Of a stretch of DNA of 33,516 bases, positions 1 to 10,182 are shown in pieces (positions within the stretch are counted from its first letter, which is position 1; each line of letters starts with the position of its first letter). This DNA comes from a virus. A program made the translations under genes and the position numbers. The notes under the pieces are model-generated. The model ran no database searches and was not told the origin of the DNA. It saw only the letters and a program-made list of their open reading frames with translations. The stretch covers positions 1 to 33,516 of the IMG/VR virus record IMGVR_UViG_3300025300_000048, one strand, 5' to 3'.

Positions 1-497
1 GCCAAAGGGAGATCGCCGAGGGCAATGCCTTACGCGCCGACCGCAACGCCATCGTGCGAGGCAACCTTGGCGCCGTCAACGTGTCGCGTATTGGGAGACA
101 GTTCCAAGTATCGAGCGGCAAGATGAGGGCGAACATAGCAAAGGCTGGCGTCGAGATAAGCGGTAGTCCGCTGGCCGCGCTGGTCGCCGAAACCGTGACC
201 GGCGCCGTCGCCGAAATGACCGAGGCATTCAAGACCGACCGCGAGGTCGAGGGATTTGAGTTCCAGGCGTATAATTTCCGCGCCAATGCAGCCGCCTACG
301 AGGCGCAGGGCAAGAACGCCATGACCGCCGGCTTCCTGAATGCGGCCACGGCCATCGCCGGCGGTGCGTACATCGGATCGCAAGCTGGGTTGTTCAGTTC
401 GCTTGGGGCAACGTCGGTGGCGCCTATTCCCGCCGCTGGGACCACATGGCAGACCGCAACGCCGGCAACCCCAGCCGGAACACCATTACTTTATTAG
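1..497 (+). CDS. Internal virion protein, T7 gp14-like (5'-truncated)
   Basis: The reading frame is open from the left edge (first full codon at base 3), so the N-terminus lies outside the window. The visible part reads QREIAEGNALRADRNA, then GVEISGSPLAALVAE, then EVEGFEFQAYNFRANAAAYEAQG, and a hydrophobic Gly/Ala stretch (GFLNAATAIAGGAYIG) before a Pro/Thr-rich tail. This helical layout with a GV-x-SGSPL segment and a terminal hydrophobic stretch is typical of gp14-like internal core proteins of podoviruses, which are ejected to form part of the channel across the cell envelope. It is followed after 9 bp by another internal virion protein, as in T7-like genomes. The GTG at 54 is not the true start. 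The family assignment is from recalled sequence pattern. Confidence 0.75.
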   Translation, partial: QREIAEGNALRADRNAIVRGNLGAVNVSRIGRQFQVSSGKMRANIAKAGVEISGSPLAALVAETVTGAVAEMTEAFKTDREVEGFEFQAYNFRANAAAYEAQGKNAMTAGFLNAATAIAGGAYIGSQAGLFSSLGATSVAPIPAAGTTWQTATPATPAGTPLLY

Positions 498-506
498 GGA
501 TGCGGC

Positions 507-2219
507 ATGCCCAAATTTGAAATCACGCAACTTAGATCGCCGGCGGCGGGCCAGCCACTCGGCTATCAGAGCAACCTGCCCGATGTGGGTGGCGCCGCGA
601 TAGCAAATGCTATCGGGAATGCAGGAAACACATTGTTCAAGATCGCCGAGAAGGCCATCGCCGCCGAAACGGCCGAGAGCGTAAGCACGGCGGTGGGTCA
701 GGCGACAACGGAACTCGCCGCACTGGGTGCCGCCAAAGACCTCAAGACAATGGGCATCACCGAGGCGGTGCCGGAATACCAGCGCCGCGCCAAGGAAGTA
801 TACGGCCGACTGTCCGGCGCACTTTCGCCAGGCGCCAGGAACGCATTTAACCGGCAATGGTCGCAGATGGCGGCGCAAGCCGGCGTCACCTTCACCGGCA
901 ATGTTATCAACCGGTCGATACAGGTGACCGACGGGCAGAATATTAAAAACCTCGATAAGCGCATCATCGCCGCTTCAAACGGGAAATTCACACTACGCGA
1001 ATTGAGCGATGGCGTAGAGAGTGTCCTGCAATTGATGCATGCCGGCACCCTGTTGGCGCCGGTCGCCGAGAAGCGCATCATCGCGTTCCGCACCCGCTTC
1101 GCCAAACAGGCGATTGTAGGCGTGATCAATCGCAGCACCACCACCGACAGTTTGAATGGCATCAAGAACCTGTTGAAAGATGACGGCAAGGAACTAAAGG
1201 GAGACCTTTCCACGCATTGGAAGTCTCTCGATGCCGAGGACCGGCGCACCATATACTCCAAGGCGCTGACTGATCTGGGTCATTTGCAGACCGCCCAGAA
1301 CAAGGCGCGCATCGCGAGCGATAAACTTGCCGCCGATAACCGGGACAAGAAAGGCACGATTGCCATTATAGATATACTGGCGGTCGATGCCGGCATTGCC
1401 ACTGAAGAACAAAAGAACCGGTTTGCTCTGTATTCTCCGCACTGGATACAGTCCCAAATCCAGATTGGCGCAATTAAGCCGGCCCATGGTATCGCCATCC
1501 AGAAGTTGATGGATGGCATGGGTGACGCCCAGACAGACTTGCCGGCGGTCAACGCCCTGACGCAAAGCATCTACGCCATTGCCGACATGCCGCAACCCCA
1601 GCAGAAGGCGCAACTAGAGGTGGCGCGTTCCGAGATCACAAGAATGCTCGGCGGCAGGGACGAGCGCAGCCGCCTTGAGGTTGCTGATGTTACAAGGCTT
1701 AATGCGCTGATTACGAAGGTGGGCAAGGAGGGGTTCAAGGAATCGCCGCAATACAAGGCGCGGGCATCCCTGGAACATTCGCTGGGCGTTAGTACGGCGG
1801 CGCGGCCCCGGAGGTTGATAGGTGATCCCGACCCACAGCAGGTCATTCGTATCGAACGCGCCATGCGCGAGTACGATAGCCGGGTTGCAGATGGTGATGC
1901 TCCATGGGATGTCCACCAAGACTTACTGGAAAGGGCTGTCGATGGCATGCCAGACCAAAGCAGTTACCCATCGCTACGCTTTGGGCCACGCAAACTCATC
2001 ATTGAATATACCAATGAAGACTTCGAAGAAGTAACGAGACGCGCCACCCTACATTTCAAGGATGGTCGCATCACGGACCGGGCGCGGCGTGATATAATGA
2101 AACAAATTGCCGAAATCAAAATGATCAGGCTTCGACTTAAATTGATAAAACCAGCCCAGGATGTTGGCGCCGCCGCCAAAAAGCAAGCTTTCGAAGATGC
2201 CAAGAAAGGTCGTAAATAA
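507..2219 (+). CDS. Internal virion protein (gp15-position), 570 aa
   Basis: A 570-residue, mostly helical, soluble-looking protein with no signal peptide or clear membrane segment. The ATG at 507 follows AGGGA at 496-500. It lies directly after the gp14-like gene and before two proteins of about 990 residues, the position of T7 gene 15 (internal core/ejection protein). I recognise no catalytic motif. The N-terminal 60 residues are Ala/Gly-rich, and the C-terminus is rich in Lys (KKQAFEDAKKGRK). The role as an internal virion or DNA-ejection component is inferred from position and size, not from a domain match. Confidence 0.6.
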   Translation: MPKFEITQLRSPAAGQPLGYQSNLPDVGGAAIANAIGNAGNTLFKIAEKAIAAETAESVSTAVGQATTELAALGAAKDLKTMGITEAVPEYQRRAKEVYGRLSGALSPGARNAFNRQWSQMAAQAGVTFTGNVINRSIQVTDGQNIKNLDKRIIAASNGKFTLRELSDGVESVLQLMHAGTLLAPVAEKRIIAFRTRFAKQAIVGVINRSTTTDSLNGIKNLLKDDGKELKGDLSTHWKSLDAEDRRTIYSKALTDLGHLQTAQNKARIASDKLAADNRDKKGTIAIIDILAVDAGIATEEQKNRFALYSPHWIQSQIQIGAIKPAHGIAIQKLMDGMGDAQTDLPAVNALTQSIYAIADMPQPQQKAQLEVARSEITRMLGGRDERSRLEVADVTRLNALITKVGKEGFKESPQYKARASLEHSLGVSTAARPRRLIGDPDPQQVIRIERAMREYDSRVADGDAPWDVHQDLLERAVDGMPDQSSYPSLRFGPRKLIIEYTNEDFEEVTRRATLHFKDGRITDRARRDIMKQIAEIKMIRLRLKLIKPAQDVGAAAKKQAFEDAKKGRK

Positions 2220-2220
2220 C

Positions 2221-5193
2221 ATGGATGTAGCAGACCTGTACTTGGAAACCCGCCGCCACGCCAACGCTGTCAACACCGACGAGTGGATCGCCCTTGAAGA
2301 TGCCGGCATGGACCCCGGCGATGTCCTGTTCGATACTCCGGTCTACGACAAAATTGAAAAGCGTATCGTCGGCAACCGGCTACAGCATGTCGGCATCGGC
2401 AACGATGACGCCGAGGGCGAGGCGATCCTTATGGAAGGGGATGCGCCGGCGGATACCGTTCCCGCGCCTACAGATGCCGTACATACATCTACCATCGACC
2501 CACAAACCGGTAAGCCAGTAGTCTCGCTACCTATACCTATGGGGGCTGGTGCCGAGGCCGATGCGGAAATAGAACAGCCGGGTATAATTTCTGAATTTGG
2601 TGACTTCGCGAATACCGTTTTCACCACCATCGGCGACCTACCTGATGCGCTAATCAGGGGTTTTTTCAAGGGTGGCGCTGAAGCGGTACATGCTTTCGGG
2701 TTGCTTGATGATGACCAGATCGCCAAGGTCAGAGAAGCTGCCAAGTTCTCCAGAGGTCTTGTTGAGAAAGAGGGCGTTAATCCTATCGTTTCCGGTCTTG
2801 TTGAGGACATCTCCGCTATCGCTGCGCCAGCGATACCTATCTTTAGGGGTCTGCAAGCCGTGGGGTTGGCGAGGGGGGCAGCAATTATCATCGCCGAGGG
2901 ACTGGGCGATGCTCTAGGCACTAATCCTGACGATCCGGCTTTAGCAAATATGCTGCAAGATATGATTGGCGAAGATGGTGAAGGGGTATTAACCGAAACC
3001 TTGAAGATACTGGCAACTGACCCTAACGATCCAGAGATCATAAACCGGGCGAGAAGGTTTGCTGAAGGCGCCGGTATCGGACTCGCATTTGAGGGCATCA
3101 TCAAGGCGATACAGAAATCGCCGGGAACCATCGCAGCCATGAAGCAACGCTGGGCCGAGGGGAGGTCGCCTATCCCGGTCGGCGGATCGATTGAGGATGT
3201 TAGCGGCGGGCCGGTACTGCCGCCGCCTCAAAAGCTGGCGGCTGGTGGGGTGACGCCGACGCCGGGGCCGCTCCCTAGCCCGCGTAGAGTTGGTACAACA
3301 GGTCAATATATCGGTGCGCCAGGTGGAGTGGATACTCCCCAGAAATTATCTGGGTTGCGGCGGAAGATTGCGGCTCTTGCCAGGGAAGGTGAACCAGGGC
3401 GGTTTTGGTATGAGCGCAGTGGTCGGCAATTATTGGAAGCGGTCGGCGGTGACATAGATGAGGCCGATAAATTAATCCAGGCAATTGCCGTAACGTCACC
3501 AGGGACAAGAGTGAAAGGTAATTTTAATTTCGCGCTTCAAGCCTATTCGCAATGGAAGGCCGGTAAGCCGATTAAAACAGGCCGATTCCCAACGTCAATG
3601 AGCAAGAAGTTGGAAGAAATTTTCGCCGGCAAAGATTGGGCCGGTAGGAAAACTGACGATTTCTACAACAATTTAATGATTCATATAGCCCCGGAGAGGG
3701 CTGGACCTGTGACCGGTGATATCTGGATGTTAAGAGCATTTGGTTTTACTAAAGCCAACGAGATGCCTTCTCCCCAACAGTATGCATTTATGACCAGGGA
3801 AACCCAAAAGATTGCCAAGCAGCTTGGTTGGGAACCGCACCAAGTCCAGGCTTCTATTTGGGTAAATATGAAAGCAAGATCAGAAAACCCCGACGTTAAA
3901 GCGATTACGGAAAAAACATCAGAAGCGGCGGGTTGGATTACTTATAAGACAAACAAGAAAGGCAAAAAAGAACGGGTGATTCTTGACAAAGAAAAACATA
4001 TGGGCAATTGGCTTAAACATTCTATGAAATATACGCCAACGGCGGAAGACATTGGCAGAGCGAAATTTGATTACGCTGATTCTTTGCGAGAAAATTTAGC
4101 CCAGGTTTCATGGGAAAGCATCCCAGGCCGTACCGGCAATCACATGCCAGAGATGTTCAATGCTCCGTATGAACAGCAAGCGGAATACCATGTAGCAATT
4201 TCCAAGGCGTTTCTGGATGACGGTGGCGGCGATATAGCAGCCAAAAAACTGGGTATTTTAACCCCTGGTGATTTTGAGGCTCCGGGGTATTTTGGAGGTA
4301 AGGTAAGTCCTGGCACTCAAACAGAGGTAGTCGCGCCTCCAAGGTTTAAGGGTTCGCCTACAAAACAACTGGAGCCAGCCTCCGTTGATCTTATTCGGGC
4401 CTATGTCGCTGTCCGTGGCATTCTGATGAAACAAGACGGCATGGGGTGGCATCGTCCTTTTTTTAATGCAAAGGTTGCCGAGAGCAACGGCATTGAAGTA
4501 CGCATTGGCCGTAGTTTCAGCGAAGATGAAACAGCAAGGTTGGCTGACTTGATTGCGGAGGTTGCCGAGCATCGGGAGTATGTGCCGATAAGTTCCAGGG
4601 GGGGCGTCAGACTTATCAACTTTGATTATCTGGGTGTGGACAATGAAGCGTTTCACGGTATAATAAGTCGTGCGCTTGAGCGCATGGAATTTGATGACGG
4701 GGCCGATGCTGTGGCAAAACGATTTGCCTCACAAAATGGCTACGAAATGAACGATTGGGGAGCAAGTAAAAATGGCGAAGGTTACTTGGAGTCAAGCCTC
4801 AAAGGACGATCCGATATTCAACGGAAGGTTCGTGATATCGTCACCGAAATCCAACCAAGGATCGATGATGTCGAAACCGACTTCGCAGAACGATACGGCT
4901 GGACAAGAAATGATGGACTCAACAGCGGATACAGAAGCCAGCCAGGGCCCAGCAAAGCAACTCGGAAAACCCGCGAGGAAATAGAAAACCAGGGTGGGGC
5001 TTTGAACACCAATGTCGGCGATAAGGTCGGCCGAATCCTAGACGAGCATGGCATTAAATGGGAACACCATGAAAATGGTGGCATCACTGCTATTGAAGAG
5101 TGGACTTCCAAAACTGGCAAGCCAGGAAGTAGCAAAAAATACTTTGGGCCAAACACCAAACTTGGAACCATTCGGAATTGGTTAGGATACTAA
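2221..5193 (+). CDS. Large internal virion/ejection protein, ~990 aa
   Basis: The best start is ATG 2221, one base after the upstream stop (TAAC ATG) with AAAGGTCG upstream. Earlier in-frame starts from 2161 lie inside the previous gene. Residues about 120-310 contain several amphipathic or hydrophobic helices (for example IAAPAIPIFRGLQAVGLARGA), which suits a protein that contacts membrane during ejection. Residues about 330-370 form a Pro/Gly-rich linker. Residues about 375-570 (from SGLRRKIAALAREGEPGRFW to LGWEPHQVQASIWVNMKAR) look like a conserved domain that recurs in large phage polyproteins, possibly the one catalogued as DUF7178. The coding sequence from about 3300 to 4870 is visibly richer in AT codons than its surroundings. 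The next gene starts immediately after the stop. Confidence 0.65.
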   Translation: MDVADLYLETRRHANAVNTDEWIALEDAGMDPGDVLFDTPVYDKIEKRIVGNRLQHVGIGNDDAEGEAILMEGDAPADTVPAPTDAVHTSTIDPQTGKPVVSLPIPMGAGAEADAEIEQPGIISEFGDFANTVFTTIGDLPDALIRGFFKGGAEAVHAFGLLDDDQIAKVREAAKFSRGLVEKEGVNPIVSGLVEDISAIAAPAIPIFRGLQAVGLARGAAIIIAEGLGDALGTNPDDPALANMLQDMIGEDGEGVLTETLKILATDPNDPEIINRARRFAEGAGIGLAFEGIIKAIQKSPGTIAAMKQRWAEGRSPIPVGGSIEDVSGGPVLPPPQKLAAGGVTPTPGPLPSPRRVGTTGQYIGAPGGVDTPQKLSGLRRKIAALAREGEPGRFWYERSGRQLLEAVGGDIDEADKLIQAIAVTSPGTRVKGNFNFALQAYSQWKAGKPIKTGRFPTSMSKKLEEIFAGKDWAGRKTDDFYNNLMIHIAPERAGPVTGDIWMLRAFGFTKANEMPSPQQYAFMTRETQKIAKQLGWEPHQVQASIWVNMKARSENPDVKAITEKTSEAAGWITYKTNKKGKKERVILDKEKHMGNWLKHSMKYTPTAEDIGRAKFDYADSLRENLAQVSWESIPGRTGNHMPEMFNAPYEQQAEYHVAISKAFLDDGGGDIAAKKLGILTPGDFEAPGYFGGKVSPGTQTEVVAPPRFKGSPTKQLEPASVDLIRAYVAVRGILMKQDGMGWHRPFFNAKVAESNGIEVRIGRSFSEDETARLADLIAEVAEHREYVPISSRGGVRLINFDYLGVDNEAFHGIISRALERMEFDDGADAVAKRFASQNGYEMNDWGASKNGEGYLESSLKGRSDIQRKVRDIVTEIQPRIDDVETDFAERYGWTRNDGLNSGYRSQPGPSKATRKTREEIENQGGALNTNVGDKVGRILDEHGIKWEHHENGGITAIEEWTSKTGKPGSSKKYFGPNTKLGTIRNWLGY

Positions 5194-8157
5194 ATGGCAC
5201 TTGACCCAACCGCCTTAAACCCAGAGCAAACCCCGGCTGAATTATCACCGGGGTTTTTTGATGGCGCCGGTGACGATGTCCTCATCGGTAGCACCGGCGT
5301 CGATACCGTGTCCGATGCGCCTGACGGCGCCACCATTCCGCCGGAAGGCACCGAGGTCGCACTTGGGCTTGGCAATATAATCAAGGCTGTCGGCGAGGCC
5401 GCGAAGAAGGTGAAGGGAGCCGAAAAGAAAGGCGAGACTTTTAGGCGAACGGGCCGGCCGGAAGATGAACCCGTACCCGATTTGAAAGGCGGCGAAGAGC
5501 CAACCGGCGTGGCGCCGGATGCAGACCAGATGCCGGGACCGGAGACTTCAGCATCCGATGCAGAGGAATATTTCCGCAAGCAAGATGGGCGGCCACCGCA
5601 AGAGGTTCCGAAAGGACGGGTCGAGATACAGGTCAGCGGCCCCAAGATTACCGAGGTCATGGAGGAATACAAGCGGTTCACCACCGATACACCATTTTCT
5701 GCCCTGGATGATTTCAACGCCGCGAATCTGGATACAGATCAGGATGTGATGGCAGTCATTGCCGCGCATTCCAAGGTCTACGCCAAGGAAATGACAGACG
5801 CCACCGGCGGCGTGATACAGCACAAGGTCTCCCGCCACATGGCCGACCTGATCGGTGCCTCAAAGGGCCGATTGATGCAGAAACTTCTCGGTGGCGAAAT
5901 TCTTCACGGCAAACAGCCGGGTGAAATAGCCGCCAACATGCTTGCCGCCCGTGACCTGCTGGTCTGGTCGGCGCAGAAGGTCGATGAACTGGCGAAGCTT
6001 GTTCACACCGGCAATGCCGATGATCTGATAAAGGTCGGCTTCGACACGGTTGAGGAAGCGGCGGTTGCCATGAACCGACAGGCGGCGCTCCATGTCGCCA
6101 TCCAGGCCAAGGTCAAGGGCGCCAAGACCGAGATCGCCAGGACGCAATCAGCGCAGAGAATTGCCGCCCGTGGTGATCCTTTACGCGACCAGAATATTGC
6201 CGCCATGTTGGAGGGCGGCGGTGGCTTGGCCTTCGCCAAGAAAAAGGCAGCGATGCTTTTATCATATGAAGACCCCGTACAAAGAGCAAACTTTTTACGC
6301 CGGTCGAAGACCGCCAAGACCTTCGATGCACTTTACGAAGCGTGGGTCAACGGTCTGTTGTCGAACCCCGTCACACATATGGTTAACCTACTCGGCAATT
6401 TCTTCCACATGACCGGACAGATTGTGGTGCGCGGCACCGCTGCCGCATTTGCCAGAGCGCGTCGAGCCAGGACCGGGGAGAACAACGGTGTTCAGAGTGG
6501 CGAAGGCACGGCGATGACATTCGCCATTTGGATGGCAATGCGGGATGCAAGTAAAATGGCCGGCAAGGTCTTCAAAGACCCGTCCGGTGAGATCATGGCG
6601 AAGGTTGAGCCGGGTGTAAAACTTCGGCAAAACTCATTCTCGGCGGAAGGCTTTGAGGCCAGCGGCATAGCCGGCAAGGCGTTTGACCTCGGCGGAACCC
6701 TGCTGACGATGGGGCGGGTAGGGACCAGGGGGCTTGCCGCCGGCGATGTGTTCTTCAAGGTGCTTTCACAGCGGATGGAAATATATGCGCGGGCTTATCG
6801 GGAGACTGCGCTGGAATTTGGCGACACTGCCGCCAGCCGGATGGATGAGTTCTCCGAGGCGCTGGCCGACCGCATGGCGAACCCGACAGCAGCGACACAA
6901 GAGGCGGCGTTCGACTTCGGCCGCTATGTTACCTTCACCGGTCAATTGGGTTCATTCGGCTCGGCCGCACAAACCATCGCAGCGAACGGATTCATCCGCT
7001 GGTTCGTTCCTTTTTTGAGGACGCCCGCGAACATTATTAAGACTTCCTGGGAATACACGCCCATGCACATGGCGACCGAGAGGTACAGGACTGCCATCGC
7101 CCAAGGCGGCGAGGCGGCTGACCTGGCGAAGGCGCGGGTTGCGCTCGGGACAGCGACCATGGTTAGCGTGGCCGGGTTGGCGAGGGCCGGCTTCATTACC
7201 GGCGGTGGCCCGTCCGACGCCGTCCTCCGCGAAAATTTGACGCGGCAGGGGTGGCAACCGTACAGCATCAAGATCGGCGACAGATATTATTCGTACAAGC
7301 GGATTGAGCCGTTCGCTACGGTCATTGGCATTGCCGCCGACCTCACCGCGATTGCGGGTCAGGTATACGACACCGGCAAGTATGACAAGATCGTCACGTC
7401 CCTTGCCGTGGCGCTGGCGAAGAACGTCACCAGCAAGACCTATATGGAAGGCTTTAGCAAATTGATCGACGTGATCCAGAACCCGGAACGCTACGGGCAA
7501 GCTGCCATTGAGAATTTCATGCGGACTATAATGCCGCGGATTGGCGCCAACATCGAGAGGCAATTCGACCCAGAACTTAGATACACGCGGGGTTTGCTTG
7601 ATGCTCTGATACAAGATGTTCCCGGTTTCTCTTCTATTCTGCAACCGGATGTTGATCTGTGGGGCCGGCACGTTGTCTATGAAACCGGGCCCTACGGCAC
7701 CGGCATGATCAATCCTTTTTATACGTCTACCGAGAAACCCAACCCGGTGGACGCCGAAATGGACCGCTTACAATTTGGAATGGATGTTCCCGGCGAAGTG
7801 ATACCCACCGTACAGACCGACGTAAAATTACAGGCGAAAGAACTTTATGACTACCGGGTCAAGGCCGGCCAATTCAGCTTGGCCCGTGCCAAGGCCGAAT
7901 TGCTGACCGAGGAATACAGAACGAGCAAGTCCGACGAACACAAGAAGATACTACTTCACCAAGCCATCATGGATGGTCGCAAGGACGCCCAGGATTGGCT
8001 GCTGGACGAAGGATGGAGAAAACGCCGCCGCCGCCACCAGCGATATCTTTTTAAATACTCGTCAGAAATCATGGGAAAGCCCAGTGAACATGCGGATACG
8101 ATAACCAAAATGATCAACATGATTCTTGATGACCGTGAACAGAGGTTAGAACAATGA
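5194..8157 (+). CDS. Large internal virion protein with LPD38-like region, 987 aa
   Basis: ATG 5194 directly abuts the previous stop, with AGGATAC upstream. The first 150 residues are acidic and low in complexity. From about residue 150 the protein is helical (LMQKLLGGEILHGKQPGEIA, VHTGNADDLIKVGFDTVEEA). A central block, residues about 385-760, carries NGLLSNPVTHMVNLLGN, FVPFLRTPANIIKTSWEYTP and DRYYSYKRIEPFATVIGIAA. This pattern is familiar from the large polyvalent protein associated domain LPD38, found in gp16-like ejection proteins. Hydrophobic helices at about 655-675 and 705-730 could insert in membrane. No lysozyme or transglycosylase motif was seen. The stop overlaps the tail fibre start by four bases (ATGA). 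Confidence 0.7.
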   Translation: MALDPTALNPEQTPAELSPGFFDGAGDDVLIGSTGVDTVSDAPDGATIPPEGTEVALGLGNIIKAVGEAAKKVKGAEKKGETFRRTGRPEDEPVPDLKGGEEPTGVAPDADQMPGPETSASDAEEYFRKQDGRPPQEVPKGRVEIQVSGPKITEVMEEYKRFTTDTPFSALDDFNAANLDTDQDVMAVIAAHSKVYAKEMTDATGGVIQHKVSRHMADLIGASKGRLMQKLLGGEILHGKQPGEIAANMLAARDLLVWSAQKVDELAKLVHTGNADDLIKVGFDTVEEAAVAMNRQAALHVAIQAKVKGAKTEIARTQSAQRIAARGDPLRDQNIAAMLEGGGGLAFAKKKAAMLLSYEDPVQRANFLRRSKTAKTFDALYEAWVNGLLSNPVTHMVNLLGNFFHMTGQIVVRGTAAAFARARRARTGENNGVQSGEGTAMTFAIWMAMRDASKMAGKVFKDPSGEIMAKVEPGVKLRQNSFSAEGFEASGIAGKAFDLGGTLLTMGRVGTRGLAAGDVFFKVLSQRMEIYARAYRETALEFGDTAASRMDEFSEALADRMANPTAATQEAAFDFGRYVTFTGQLGSFGSAAQTIAANGFIRWFVPFLRTPANIIKTSWEYTPMHMATERYRTAIAQGGEAADLAKARVALGTATMVSVAGLARAGFITGGGPSDAVLRENLTRQGWQPYSIKIGDRYYSYKRIEPFATVIGIAADLTAIAGQVYDTGKYDKIVTSLAVALAKNVTSKTYMEGFSKLIDVIQNPERYGQAAIENFMRTIMPRIGANIERQFDPELRYTRGLLDALIQDVPGFSSILQPDVDLWGRHVVYETGPYGTGMINPFYTSTEKPNPVDAEMDRLQFGMDVPGEVIPTVQTDVKLQAKELYDYRVKAGQFSLARAKAELLTEEYRTSKSDEHKKILLHQAIMDGRKDAQDWLLDEGWRKRRRRHQRYLFKYSSEIMGKPSEHADTITKMINMILDDREQRLEQ

Positions 8158-9836
8158 CCGTAACAGCAACCACCACCACATCCAGCGTCACCGGCGACGG
8201 TTCCGCGACCGAGTTCGCGACCGGCTTCGCGTTCCAGGGTACAGGTTCTACATCGGAACTGGTCGTGGTCGAGCGCGTCATCGCAACAGGTGCCGAGACA
8301 ACCAAAAGTTATACCAGTCACTACACCGTGACCGGCGGCGACGGCTCGACCGGCACGGTCATTGCCGTGACGGCGCCGGCGTCCACGGTCGAGTGGCACA
8401 TCCGGCGGAATACCACCCAAACACAAACCACCGACTATGTCGAGAATGACCCCTTCCCGGCCAACACTCATGAGACGGCGTTAGATCGGGCGATAATGAT
8501 CCTGCAAGAGCATGAAACCGACATTGCCCTGACGTTCGCATTTCCCGACACCTACACGGGTGGTGCCTCGACGGCTATGCCGGAACCGGCCGCGTCGAAA
8601 CTGCTGGCCTGGAACAGTTCAGCCAACGCCTTGGAAAATATTACCGTTGCCAGCATCGGCGCCATAGCGGCATCAGATGCCACGCCGATTATCGAAGGCA
8701 CCGGCGCTGCCGGCACGGCGACCACATACGCCCGCGGCGACCACGTTCACCCATCTGGTGCCACTTCCGTTGTGGCGGACACGACCCCGCAACTCGGCGG
8801 ACAGCTTGACGTGAACGGACAGGCAATCGGTGACGGCACCCGCGAATTGCTGACGTTCACGGAAGATGGCAGTGCGGTCAATCATTGGAATATCGAGAAC
8901 CAAGCAAGCGGGGGGGGGCCAATACTGCGACCGGCAGGGGATGATGCCGCTATCGATGCCGTGATCGAGTCCAAAGGCACCGGCCTGATCCAGCTAAAGG
9001 ATTTGGTTCGCTTCAACGTCGGCGCCGATGTCGCCAGCGCAACGTCATTGCCATTGGTTAAAGATGGGACATTCGTCGATGTAACTGGCACCACGACCGT
9101 GACCTCGCTGGCCTCGACCGGCATCGGTTCGATGATTGTGGTGCAGTTCGACGCCGCATTAATTTTGACACATCATAGCACCGACCTAATTCTGCCCGGC
9201 GCTGCGAATATCACGACAGCCGCTGGTGATGTTGCCGTATTTTATGAATATGCCAGTGGCGATTATCGCTGCATATCGTACCAAGTTGCGGCCAGCGCGC
9301 CCGGTGGCGGTGGCGCCTGGACGGTGATTGAGGAGCAAACCGCTTCTGCATCCGCCAATCTTAATTTCGACTTGGATAATACCACTTATAAGAATTTCCG
9401 GTTCTGGGGAGCGAATTTACTACCTGCGACGGATGCCGTTTCACTGGAGATGACCTACTCAGTTGACGGTGGTTCCGCTTGGCTGAGTGGCGGGTATTAT
9501 TGGGGTGCGCAGGGGCTTGTTGTCGGCGTCGCCGCCGATACTCATGGAGAAAATAACGCGGATACCTTCATCTTGACAGGGCGGTCTGCCGCCACCTGGG
9601 GCAACGCCGCCACCGAGGGAGGCAATTTCGTCATTAACATTATTCGTCCTGTTAACACTGACAATGTGGGTTGGACCGGCAACGGAATGTTTCTCTCCGC
9701 TAGCACTCAAGCCTCTCATTGGGTTGGCGCAGGGCATAACGTCACCGGCGGGAACGATATCGACAATATCAAATTTGCATTTTCCTCAGGCAACATCGCC
9801 AGTGGTAAAATTTTGTTGGAAGGGCAAGCGATATGA
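8154..9836 (+). CDS. Tail fibre protein with T7 gp17-like N-terminal domain
   Basis: A 560-residue protein. The first ~125 residues are a Thr/Val-rich beta domain with TGDGSATEFATGFAFQGTG, VIAVTAPASTVEWHIRR and TQTTDYVENDPFPANTHETA, followed by an ALDRAIMILQEHE helix. This is the classic layout of the gp17 N-terminal domain that fixes podovirus tail fibres to the tail. The remainder is repetitive beta-rich sequence with low charge, ending in a probable receptor-binding tip (residues about 390-560). It starts with ATGA overlapping the ejection protein stop, so it is translationally coupled to it. Host range would depend on the C-terminal half. No chaperone autoprotease motif or reverse-transcriptase diversification cassette was seen. 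Confidence 0.85.
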   Translation: MTVTATTTTSSVTGDGSATEFATGFAFQGTGSTSELVVVERVIATGAETTKSYTSHYTVTGGDGSTGTVIAVTAPASTVEWHIRRNTTQTQTTDYVENDPFPANTHETALDRAIMILQEHETDIALTFAFPDTYTGGASTAMPEPAASKLLAWNSSANALENITVASIGAIAASDATPIIEGTGAAGTATTYARGDHVHPSGATSVVADTTPQLGGQLDVNGQAIGDGTRELLTFTEDGSAVNHWNIENQASGGGPILRPAGDDAAIDAVIESKGTGLIQLKDLVRFNVGADVASATSLPLVKDGTFVDVTGTTTVTSLASTGIGSMIVVQFDAALILTHHSTDLILPGAANITTAAGDVAVFYEYASGDYRCISYQVAASAPGGGGAWTVIEEQTASASANLNFDLDNTTYKNFRFWGANLLPATDAVSLEMTYSVDGGSAWLSGGYYWGAQGLVVGVAADTHGENNADTFILTGRSAATWGNAATEGGNFVINIIRPVNTDNVGWTGNGMFLSASTQASHWVGAGHNVTGGNDIDNIKFAFSSGNIASGKILLEGQAI

Positions 9837-10174
9837 CGCGAGAAGAAAAGCTACTGGCCATCGCCGCCGAAGGGCGCGAGGTTGTCGATATGGATAACGT
9901 CGATGCCAACCGCCGCCATTCGCCGCGCCACGGGATCATGTGCTATATGCTCCCCGCTGAGAACGCTGTTAGAGACGCCGAGGAAGCCACTGCCGAGGCT
10001 GATATGGCTGATTATATCGCCAACCACAAATATAAAGATGATCGTCGCGCTGAATATCCTGATCTGGGCGACTTTGCCGACGCCGTTTATTGGGCGCAGA
10101 AGGGCGACGATAGCAAGATGGTGGACTGGATTGCTTGTTGCGATGCAGTCAAGGTTAATAACCCCAAGTTGTAG
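9833..10174 (+). CDS. Conserved small phage protein downstream of tail fibre
   Basis: 113 residues, starting with an ATGA overlap with the tail fibre stop, so probably co-translated. The most recognisable part is residues about 60-88 (YKDDRRAEYPDLGDFADAVYW). This motif recurs in small proteins or domains encoded near tail fibre genes in many phages, where a role in fibre assembly or as a virion accessory protein is usually presumed. No membrane segment or enzyme motif. Function unproven. Confidence 0.6.
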   Translation: MTREEKLLAIAAEGREVVDMDNVDANRRHSPRHGIMCYMLPAENAVRDAEEATAEADMADYIANHKYKDDRRAEYPDLGDFADAVYWAQKGDDSKMVDWIACCDAVKVNNPKL

Positions 10175-10182
10175 CCTACAGT

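Noticed and set aside
2343-3140. Long minus-strand ORF (265 aa) opposite the large ejection protein
   Set aside because: It is the antisense of a well-supported gene, rich in Ser/Ala/Pro as expected for a shadow frame, with no domain.
8154-9836. Possible diversity-generating retroelement acting on the tail fibre
   Set aside because: Bbp19-like and podovirus virion genes recalled phage BPP-1, but no reverse transcriptase or template repeat was found in the window.
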